The notes beneath the pieces were generated by a model that was not told where the DNA came from, searched no databases, and was given only the letters and a program-made list of their open reading frames with translations. From Synechococcus sp. UW140 (GTDB lineage: Bacteria; Cyanobacteriota; Cyanobacteriia; PCC-6307; Cyanobiaceae): a stretch of DNA of 35,280 nucleotides. Location of the stretch: NCBI GenBank assembly GCA_945877115.1, contig CAMCQR010000020.1:1-35280 (forward strand), in the 5' to 3' direction. Positions 28,187-35,280 of the stretch are shown piece by piece. Position 1 is the first letter of the stretch. Each line of letters opens with the position of its first letter. A program made the translations under genes and the position numbers.

Positions 28187-29351
28187 CGGCGGGATCCAAT
28201 TGGACCAGTTTACGGGTGGCCAGGGTACCGGAGCCCACGCACATGACGAAGGTGAGGGCCAGCACCTGCAGGGCCCGGGTGGTTGTCATCAAGACGGTGA
28301 GTTTGGTGACACTGGCCAGCAGGGAATAAAGTCCCATGGATAATAGGAGCCCGGGGACAAAACCCACCAAGGCTAAAATAGCCGATTGTTGAATAACGAT
28401 GCTGATGACATAGCTGTCTCGATAGCCCATCGCCTTGAGGGTGGCGTACTGGGGCAGGGAATTCATGACATCGCTAAAGAGAATCTGATAGACAATGATG
28501 CTGCCAACAATGAAGCCCACTAGAACGCCCAAGGAGAAGATGAAACCCACGGATGAATTACGCCTCCAGTAGGCCACCTCTAGCTTGGAGAGCCCCTCTC
28601 GGGTTTCAACACGCACGTCCTTGCTGATAAATGAATTAATTGTATTTTGGACGAGCTTCGGGTTGGTACCGGGTTTGAGCTTAATCAGGCCCACTTGGAT
28701 TTTGCGGGCATCAGCCTTGGGAAATAGATAGAGATAGGTGTTGTCGGAAGTGATCAGATTGGCTTCGGCGGCGAAGGTGGCTCCCATGTTAAATGTATCA
28801 ATGATGCGGATTTTTTTGCCACTGATTTCAACCAAAGCTTTGCCGTTTTTGGTTACGATTTTCTTGATATCGCCGTATTGTTTTTTGGAATTACGGTCGA
28901 ATAGTGCGTTGGTTAGGATGGTTAGTTGGCTGCGGTTTTCTTCAATCTCTGGGAAGTCAAGAGATGGCTGGGAGAGGTCTATTCCGAAAACTGATATGTC
29001 ATAGGATTGGCGTGTTTCTGGTGTAATCCAGTTGGCGCGGTTGATGCGCAGGGGGGCAACGGATTCCACGCCAGAGACGCCTAGAACCTGATATAGCTGA
29101 CTACGTTGAAATTCCTGGAGGGAGCCAAGATTGCTGTATTTGCTGCTGACCATCACTAGATCGGCCTGAAAGTGGTCGATCGGTTTGCGCTGGCTGTTAT
29201 AGAGGCTGTCCATCAACCCCAACTGGAAGAACATCAATAGGTTGGAAAAGCTGACTCCGGCAACGCCGATCAGTAATTTCGTCGGGTTGTTGGTGGTCTG
29301 TAACCAGGCCACCGGTGTTCGCTTCAGAAGTTTTTTCAGAGCGTTGATCAT
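28176..29351 (-). CDS. devC: DevC-like ABC transporter permease (FtsX-like)
   Basis: 'KRTPVAWLQTTNNPTKLLIGVAGVSFSNLLMFFQLGLMDSLY' and C-terminal TM region; overlaps devA and devB. Confidence 0.9.
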   Translation of the reverse strand: MINALKKLLKRTPVAWLQTTNNPTKLLIGVAGVSFSNLLMFFQLGLMDSLYNSQRKPIDHFQADLVMVSSKYSNLGSLQEFQRSQLYQVLGVSGVESVAPLRINRANWITPETRQSYDISVFGIDLSQPSLDFPEIEENRSQLTILTNALFDRNSKKQYGDIKKIVTKNGKALVEISGKKIRIIDTFNMGATFAAEANLITSDNTYLYLFPKADARKIQVGLIKLKPGTNPKLVQNTINSFISKDVRVETREGLSKLEVAYWRRNSSVGFIFSLGVLVGFIVGSIIVYQILFSDVMNSLPQYATLKAMGYRDSYVISIVIQQSAILALVGFVPGLLLSMGLYSLLASVTKLTVLMTTTRALQVLALTFVMCVGSGTLATRKLVQLDPADVF

Positions 29352-30517
29352 GGTTTAGGGGCTTCCTGATCCGGTGGATCAAAGATCACGTTGACCTGAA
29401 GGTTGGAGGCGTGTTGTAGCCGATTGGCAACGGCTGGGGTCGATTCGACGCGCAATTTAACTTCGAACACACGTTGGTCCTGGTTTTCGCCGGGTTCGCC
29501 ATTGAAGACACTTTGGCGCTGCACCTGGGAATTAATTTGGTAAACGTTGGCCTGGACACTTCCCTTGAAGCCGTCGGCGGTGATGGTTGCCTTTTGGCCT
29601 ATGCGAATATCACGCATGTCTGTTTGATAGACCTCCGCCACGACCACCATGCGGCTGGTGTCGGCCATTTCTAGGAGGCCATCATCGCCGACTTTGTCTC
29701 CGGGGCGTGCGTTGATTTTCAGGATCTGGCCATCCTGGGGTGCAACGACTGTGGCGTAGGAGAGCTCCTGCTTGGCCCGGTCACGGGAGGCCATGGCCTT
29801 CTTGAGTTCGCTGTCGGCGGCCACAACATCAACGCTGCGTACCTCGCTGATTTTGGCCAGGGTCTGTTGTTCGCTGGCGATCTGGGATTTGAGGGTGCTG
29901 AGGGTGCCTTCGCGGGTTTCCAGCGCTTGTTGATATTCGGCGCGACTGGTGGTGGCCCTTGTTCGATAGCGGTCCCTTTCCAGCTCCGAAGACCCCCCGG
30001 CGCTGAAAAGCTGGTCGTAGCGCTTGGCCTCGATGGTGGCTTCGTTCAATTTGGCCAACTTGCTGGCCACGTTTTGATCCTGGGCCAGCTTTTCACCGGC
30101 CAATTTGTTCTGCAGGCTTTGAATCGTGAAGCGCTGGGCATCGATTTCCCCCTGTTTTGCGCCCGCCCGCACCTGCTCCAATTTGCTGCGCGAGATGGCC
30201 ACCTGGCCCTCGGCTTCATCAAGGGAGGCCTTGAGGGTGCCCTGGCTGTTCAGGATGGCCAGGGGTTGGCCCAGCTTGACGATTTGGTTTTCATCCACCA
30301 TCAGGGATTGGACACGATCTCCAGTCAGGGAGTTGGAGATGGCCACCTTGCGGATTTTGGTTTCCGGCTCGATCCGACCCAGTGCTGAAACTCTTCTTGG
30401 CGCCACGGTCGTGGCTGCCGGAGGCTGGCGCTTTGGCTGGCAGCCACCCAGCACGCCGCTTAAGGGCAGCAGGCCAGCGGCCAATAAAGGGAGCCACCAA
30501 CGGCTGAATCGAGGCAC
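29348..30517 (-). CDS. devB: DevB-like HlyD-family membrane fusion protein / ABC exporter adaptor
   Basis: 'VSALGRIEPETKIRKVAIS', long coiled coil, 'VVAPQDGQILKINARPGDKVGDDGLLEMADTSRMVVVAEVYQTDM'. Confidence 0.9.
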   Translation of the reverse strand: MPRFSRWWLPLLAAGLLPLSGVLGGCQPKRQPPAATTVAPRRVSALGRIEPETKIRKVAISNSLTGDRVQSLMVDENQIVKLGQPLAILNSQGTLKASLDEAEGQVAISRSKLEQVRAGAKQGEIDAQRFTIQSLQNKLAGEKLAQDQNVASKLAKLNEATIEAKRYDQLFSAGGSSELERDRYRTRATTSRAEYQQALETREGTLSTLKSQIASEQQTLAKISEVRSVDVVAADSELKKAMASRDRAKQELSYATVVAPQDGQILKINARPGDKVGDDGLLEMADTSRMVVVAEVYQTDMRDIRIGQKATITADGFKGSVQANVYQINSQVQRQSVFNGEPGENQDQRVFEVKLRVESTPAVANRLQHASNLQVNVIFDPPDQEAPKP

Positions 30518-30795
30518 AGGGCAGGCGGCCGATCGCCGGTTTCAGAGCTTTCAACCTACTCAAGCTGCCATCCACCTGTCAGCGGCAGGAGGGCAAAGCG
30601 GGGTGCCCCCTTGAAGCTCTGGCTTCCCGCTGCGACGACCCGGGGATGCATTGCCGCGACAGGGTCACGCCCCGCAGCCCTGGCACGTCGATCACTGGGC
30701 GTGGCGAGGCGATCGCCTGCCATCCAGAGCTGCTGCAGCGCCTGCTTTTCGCCATGGCCACCTCGCTGGGTGGGGTGCTGACGGGGCCGCTCTAA
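30512..30795 (+). pseudogene. Possible 3' remnant of an unidentified gene (tentative)
   Basis: Open frame without an obvious upstream start, ending '...GRGEAIACHPELLQRLLFAMATSLGGVLTGPL*' at 30795; family not recognised. Confidence 0.25.
30709..30716. repeat. HIP1 octamer GCGATCGC
   Basis: Exact match; in the intergenic remnant region upstream of devB. Confidence 0.9.
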
Positions 30796-30847
30796 TGTGA
30801 CTTAGGCTGTGCGGTCGAATAAACTGGTTGAAACGCGAGGAATACTG

Positions 30848-31621
30848 ATGGAGGCCAACGCAGACATTCCGTTATTAATTAGTTGTTTTTTTGGTGGCCA
30901 GATCAGAACAGTTTATCCTGCAGTGCGGGGCCGGTATTGCGTATTTTTCAGCAATTCGGAGTCCTATCGTGCGCTTGCCGAAGCCAGGGGATGGCAATTT
31001 AGGCTTGTCAAGAGTTTGCCGGTGACTTCTGATTATCGAGAATCCTCGATTCAGGCTAAATATATCAAGTTTTTGCAGTTTTTTGATGAGTTTCCGGAAT
31101 TTGCAATTTTTAACCGAATCATCTATTTTGATCACACGATTTACTTCAGGCGATCTGATTTGAATTGGTTGCAATCCCATCAGGCCCCTGGCAAGTCCGC
31201 TTTGGTTTTGCGTCACCTGGCTGAGGAGAGGACGATTTGGGGTGAGGTAGAAGCTGCTTCTGCTCAAGATCGCTATGCACTAACCATGCCTGAAACCATC
31301 AAATGGCTGCGATCAATGGAGCGCGATGGTGTTGTTTGTCTTGATGGCAAGGTGGATGCCACCACAATTATCAGCTATCAAAACCCTGGGCTAATCAGGG
31401 AGCTTTTGGATATGGTCTATGCGCAAACGATACGGCTTGGACAGCCTGAATGTCAGATTATTTGGTCTGCCTTGGGCCAGCGCTATGAATCTTCAATTCA
31501 GCGTGTCGATTGGCATGAACTTGAACCGCTATGGAGAGTTCCGTATCAACCTAAGCGGGATCGGCTTGCTGATCTTTCCAGACGTGTTGTGAATCGTGTG
31601 CGTCGGCAGATTTCAGGCTAG
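30848..31621 (+). CDS. Putative glycosyltransferase-like protein (DUF616/TOD1-like by appearance)
   Basis: 'YCVFFSNSESYRALAEARGWQFRLVKSLPV...SSIQAKYIKFLQFFDEFPEFAIFNRIIYFDHTIYFRRSDL'; AT-richer than neighbours; GAGGA upstream of ATG at 30848 (ORF track starts at GTG 30809). Confidence 0.5.
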   Translation: MEANADIPLLISCFFGGQIRTVYPAVRGRYCVFFSNSESYRALAEARGWQFRLVKSLPVTSDYRESSIQAKYIKFLQFFDEFPEFAIFNRIIYFDHTIYFRRSDLNWLQSHQAPGKSALVLRHLAEERTIWGEVEAASAQDRYALTMPETIKWLRSMERDGVVCLDGKVDATTIISYQNPGLIRELLDMVYAQTIRLGQPECQIIWSALGQRYESSIQRVDWHELEPLWRVPYQPKRDRLADLSRRVVNRVRRQISG

Positions 31622-31706
31622 AACCTGCTAGTCCATCGATTTCGATTGGCGCGACACCAGGATTTTCATGGTGCATCTCCGCGCCAGTCGTGCGGGGGCA
31701 CGCTGT

Positions 31707-33521
31707 TTACCCAGGCGCTTCGCTGCCTTCGGCCCGGTGCAGCGTCTCGCCCCCCAGGGCGAAGGCGGCATGGACCGCCTGTAGGGCCCGCACGCCATCG
31801 GCTTCGGCCACCACGCAGCTGGTGCGGATTTCACTGGTGGCGATCATCTCGATGTTGATGCCAGCTGCCGCCAGGGCCCGGAACATGCGCGCCGCGGTGC
31901 CGGCGGTGCAGGCCATACCCGCCCCCACGGCACTGACGCGGGCGATGGCGGGACCCTCCTCGAGCCAGGCGCCAGGCCATTGGGCCAAAACCGGCGCCAG
32001 GGCCCTTTCGGCACCGGGCCGATCGTCGCGCCGCAGGGTGAAGCTGATGTCCCGGCTGCGCTGGTCGCCGCTGGTGTGGGTGCGCTCGGACTGGACGATC
32101 CCGTCCAGGCTGATGCTGGCGTCGGCCAGGGCCCGGCACACCAGGGCCGCCGAGCCGGGGCGGTCCGGCACGCGGCGCACCACCAGTTGGGCCTGGTCCC
32201 GGTCCAGGGCCACGCCCCGCACCGCCGGCGCCAGGGGATCGGCCGGCAGGGGTCCGTCCCGCAGTTGTTGGTCCCCCAATTCAAAGGCCGTCGCCGCCGC
32301 CCGCAGGGCGCGGGTGCCCATCTCCCGATCGACCACACAGCTGACCTTGACTTCGCTGGTGGCGATCAGGCGCAGGTTGATGCCCAGGCGCGCCAGGGTG
32401 TCGAACAGCCGGGCCGCCATGCCTGGGCGACCCATGATGCCGGCGCCGGCGATGCTGATCTTGGCCATCCCCCCTTCGCTGCTGAGGGTGGCACCATCGG
32501 CCTGCAGGGAGGCCAATAGGGCTTCGCAGACGGCCCGGGCGGCCTCCAGTTGGGAATCGGCCACGGTGAAGGCGATGTCGTTGCTGGCGGCCTCGTGGCT
32601 GGCCTGCACGATCAGATCGACGTTGAGGCCGGCCGCCCCCAGGGCTTCGAACAGGTCGGCGGCAACCCCGGGGCGGTCGGGCACATGGGCGAGGGCCAAT
32701 ACTGCCTGACCGTCCTGCAGTTCGGCCCCGTCCACCGGCCGACCCAGCTCCAGCCCCTCGCTGCCGATCGCCCGGGCGGGGCCGCTGGTGAGCTGGGTGC
32801 CCGGGTTGTCGCTCCAGCTAGAGCGCACCCACAGCGGCACGCCGTAGTTGCGAGCGATCTCCACAGCGCGCGGATGCAGGACGGCCGCCCCCAGGCTGGC
32901 CAGCTCCAGCATTTCGTCACAAGTCACCGATTCCATCAGTTGGGCGTCGGCCACCTTGCGGGGATCGGTGGTGAGCACGCCGGGCACATCGGTATAGATC
33001 TCGCAGGCGTCGGCGCCGAGGGCGGCGGCCAGGGCCACCGCCGAGGTGTCGGAGCCACCGCGGCCCAGGGTGGTGATCTCCGGGGTTCCCGCCACGCCGC
33101 TGCTGGTGCCCTGGAAGCCGGCGACCACCACCACATGGCCTGCATCCAAAAGGCGGCGCAGCCGATCGGTGCGAATTTCGAGGATGCGGGCCCGCCCGAA
33201 GGTGGATTCGGTAACGATGCCGGCCTGGGTGCCGGTCATGGCGACGGCGGGCACCCCCAGGGCCTGCAGGGCCATCGACAGCAGGGCGATCGATACCTGC
33301 TCGCCGGTGGCCAGCAGCATGTCCATCTCCCGTTGGGGTGGATTGGGGCTGATGGCACGGGCCAGGGCCGTGAGCTCGTCGGTGGTGTGGCCCATGGCGG
33401 ACACCACAATCACCAGATCGTGACCGTCCTCACGACACTGGGCGATGCGTCGTGCCACGTTGCCGATCCGTTCCACGTCGGCCACCGAGGTGCCGCCGAA
33501 CTTCTGCACCAATAAGGCCAT
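31707..33521 (-). CDS. lysC: Aspartate kinase, cyanobacterial type with duplicated C-terminal ACT domains
   Basis: Starts 'MALLVQKFGGTSVADVERIGNVARRI'; 'GRGGSDTSAVALAAALGADACEIYTDVPGVLTTDPR'; repeated 'VSAVGAGMACTAGTAARMFRALAAAGINIEMIATSEI' and 'ISIAGAGIMGRPGMAARLFDTLARLGINLRLIATSEV' ACT segments. Confidence 0.96.
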   Translation of the reverse strand: MALLVQKFGGTSVADVERIGNVARRIAQCREDGHDLVIVVSAMGHTTDELTALARAISPNPPQREMDMLLATGEQVSIALLSMALQALGVPAVAMTGTQAGIVTESTFGRARILEIRTDRLRRLLDAGHVVVVAGFQGTSSGVAGTPEITTLGRGGSDTSAVALAAALGADACEIYTDVPGVLTTDPRKVADAQLMESVTCDEMLELASLGAAVLHPRAVEIARNYGVPLWVRSSWSDNPGTQLTSGPARAIGSEGLELGRPVDGAELQDGQAVLALAHVPDRPGVAADLFEALGAAGLNVDLIVQASHEAASNDIAFTVADSQLEAARAVCEALLASLQADGATLSSEGGMAKISIAGAGIMGRPGMAARLFDTLARLGINLRLIATSEVKVSCVVDREMGTRALRAAATAFELGDQQLRDGPLPADPLAPAVRGVALDRDQAQLVVRRVPDRPGSAALVCRALADASISLDGIVQSERTHTSGDQRSRDISFTLRRDDRPGAERALAPVLAQWPGAWLEEGPAIARVSAVGAGMACTAGTAARMFRALAAAGINIEMIATSEIRTSCVVAEADGVRALQAVHAAFALGGETLHRAEGSEAPG

Positions 33522-33550
33522 CGCTGACCGCCCCACGCACGTGGTTTCGA

Positions 33551-34552
33551 TTATCCAGGCCCGCGGCGTGGGGGGGGCGCCGGGGCCTCGGCCGTCAGCA
33601 GAAAACCGTCGCGGAAGGCGGCGCCGGGCTCCATGCCGCGCTTCAAGGCCGTTTCCACCTCCAGCAGCTGCCCCAGCAGGGTCAGCAGCCGCTCGGGGGA
33701 GCGGCCGCGGATCTGCTTGCGCATCACGTAGATCCGCTTAGGGTTGGTGATGCCGGCCGCCTTGGCGATCACGTTGGCGTCCTGCTCGCCGGTCTTCTCC
33801 AGCAGCGCCACCCAAAGCCAGCCGCGGATCTGGCTGGAGAGGCCCGCCACTAACCGCAGGGCGGGCTCATTGGCCGCCAACAGGCCGTCCACCAGGGCGA
33901 TGGCCTCGGCGGGCCGACCCGCCAGCAGCGCATCTCCCACCGCCAGGCCGCTGCCGCTTTGGCCCTCCACCAGGGCCGCCACGGCGCTGCTGGTGATGGG
34001 GGCCCCATCTCCGACATAAAGGGACAGCTTTTCCAGTTCGTTGGCCAGGCGGGCGCTGTCATTGCCGATCGCCTCCGCCAACGCCGCCGCCGCCGCTGGC
34101 TCCAGTTTGAGGCCCAGTTCGGCTGCGGTGCGGGCCACCAGCTCCACCTGGCCGCCGCCATCCCAGATGGCGGGCAGGGCGAAGCTCTGCTCTTTGGCCA
34201 CCGCCTTGATCGCCTTGGTGCTGCGCAGGCGGGCATCCGGTTTGCCGGGGCTGACCAGCAGCAGATGGCAGTCGGGGGGGATCAGGGCCAGGCCGGCCTC
34301 CAGGGCTGCGGCCAGCTCGGCGGAGCCGGCAGCGCAGAAGGGTTGGCGTTGCAGCAGCACCACCCGGGCGCCAGCACCGAAGGGCGGCGTGCGGGCCTCC
34401 TCCAAGGCGCGCATGGCCTGGGCGGGATCGTTGCCATCGAGGCGGCTGAGGTTGAGGCTGGCCCAGGCCGGATCCAGCAGGCTTGCCACCAGGCCTTCCA
34501 CGGCCCGGTTGCGGGCCGCCTCGTCGTCGCCCCAATAGAGGTGGATGGGCAT
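33551..34552 (-). CDS. holA: DNA polymerase III subunit delta
   Basis: 'MPIHLYWGDDEAARNRAVEGLV', 'ANELEKLSLYVG', 'LRLVAGLSSQIRGWLWVALLEKTGEQDANVIAKAAGITNPKRIYVMRKQIRG'. Confidence 0.9.
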   Translation of the reverse strand: MPIHLYWGDDEAARNRAVEGLVASLLDPAWASLNLSRLDGNDPAQAMRALEEARTPPFGAGARVVLLQRQPFCAAGSAELAAALEAGLALIPPDCHLLLVSPGKPDARLRSTKAIKAVAKEQSFALPAIWDGGGQVELVARTAAELGLKLEPAAAAALAEAIGNDSARLANELEKLSLYVGDGAPITSSAVAALVEGQSGSGLAVGDALLAGRPAEAIALVDGLLAANEPALRLVAGLSSQIRGWLWVALLEKTGEQDANVIAKAAGITNPKRIYVMRKQIRGRSPERLLTLLGQLLEVETALKRGMEPGAAFRDGFLLTAEAPAPPPRRGPG

Positions 34553-34674
34553 GGCCGGGGCCGAGGCGGTGGGGGGATCATCGGATGGGCTGGGGATCCA
34601 GTCAGGTGAGGGCCGGAAAAAGGTGCAGGGGGTCTGAGAGTCTCAGGGGGAACCCCACACGCAATCGTTGGCCC

Positions 34675-35280
34675 ATGTCCGTGCCGGCTGATGATCCCAC
34701 TGGTGGCTCTGGTGGCTCCAATAGCTCTGGAAGCTCAGCCCTGGATCACCCGATTTTCATCGAGAGCATCCGCCTGATCCGCGGTTGGTTGGGCGATACC
34801 GGCTTGGAGGCCAACGAGCGGGATGTGCTGGAGCGGCTGGTGCACAGCGGCGGCGACCTCAGCCTGGCCAGCGATCTGCGCTTCAGCCCCGGGGCTTGCG
34901 CTGCCGGCATCGCTGCCCTGCGGGCCGGGGCACCGATTCTCACCGACACCGCCATGGCCGCCGCCGCCGTGGCCCCCATGGCCCGGCGCACCTACGCCAA
35001 TCCGGTGCACTCGCTGCTGGAGTGGGCCCCGGCCGTGGCCCCCCCCGCCGACACCCGAACGGCCGCCGCCGTGGCCCAGGCCCTGGAGGACCATCCCGGT
35101 GCCCTGCTGCTGATCGGCAGCGCCCCCACCGCCCTCGAGCGTGTCCTCGACCTGGTGGCTGTCGGCAACGTGGCCCCGCCCCCCCTGGTGATCGGCATGC
35201 CGGTGGGTTTCGTCGGCGTGGAAGCCAGCAAGAGGCGCCTGGCCGCCAGTGGCCTGCCCCAGATCCGGCTGGAGGGCAGC
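34675..35280 (+). CDS. cobH: Precorrin-8X methylmutase (3'-truncated by window end)
   Basis: Hand translation from ATG 34675: 'DHPIFIESIRLIRGWLG...ERDVLERLVHSGGDLSLASDLRFSPGACAAGIAALRAGAPILTDTAMAAAAV...LLIGSAPTALERVLDLVAVGNVAPPPLVIGMPVGFVGVEASKRRL'; open to window edge. Confidence 0.92.
   Translation, partial: MSVPADDPTGGSGGSNSSGSSALDHPIFIESIRLIRGWLGDTGLEANERDVLERLVHSGGDLSLASDLRFSPGACAAGIAALRAGAPILTDTAMAAAAVAPMARRTYANPVHSLLEWAPAVAPPADTRTAAAVAQALEDHPGALLLIGSAPTALERVLDLVAVGNVAPPPLVIGMPVGFVGVEASKRRLAASGLPQIRLEGS

Noticed and set aside
32550-33515. 321 aa plus-strand ORF (and 31690-32709)
   Set aside because: Antisense to lysC in high-GC DNA; low-complexity, no recognisable motifs
31707-33521. 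Duplicated ACT domains in LysC as a novelty
   Set aside because: Repeated ACT domains are already established for cyanobacterial aspartate kinases
1-35280. CRISPR arrays, rRNA/tRNA genes, IS elements or prophage
   Set aside because: No regularly spaced repeats, no tRNA-like cloverleaf and no transposase or phage structural genes seen by eye; the 'phage holin family' gene at 24859 is a common chromosomal membrane protein family, not evidence of a prophage

Overview
The window looks like a cyanobacterial chromosome segment, probably a picocyanobacterium of the Synechococcus/Cyanobium type. Support: ClpP/ClpX/Tig, Asd/DapA/RNase J, TilS/DUF561, UvrB, DevBCA-like transporter, four-ACT-type aspartate kinase, HolA and CobH gene content, plus at least four HIP1 palindromes (GCGATCGC). 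Positions 1-13004 are an accessory surface-glycan region. It holds a minus-strand run of six genes: RfbH-type dehydrase, CBS-GHMP sugar kinase, a NeuB-type PEP-condensing synthase fused to a sugar isomerase-like TIM barrel, two Zn-ribbon methyltransferases and a TylF-type methyltransferase. An MsbA-like ABC exporter, a GT2-like glycosyltransferase and an NAD-dependent sugar epimerase follow. Base composition changes sharply inside this region, notably at an ATGA start/stop overlap at 3634-3637. Positions 13107-35280 are mostly housekeeping genes, with an LRAT-domain protein just downstream of clpX, a devBCA-like exporter operon, and an AT-richer glycosyltransferase-like gene at about 30.8-31.6 kb. 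The best candidate for something undescribed is the NeuB-isomerase/CBS-kinase/methyltransferase operon, a possible atypical ulosonic-acid pathway. The clpX-to-LRAT open frame, which has no ATG or GTG start for the LRAT gene, and several unassigned hairpins are also worth a look. All calls are by eye from the sequence and ORF translations; no database search was run.
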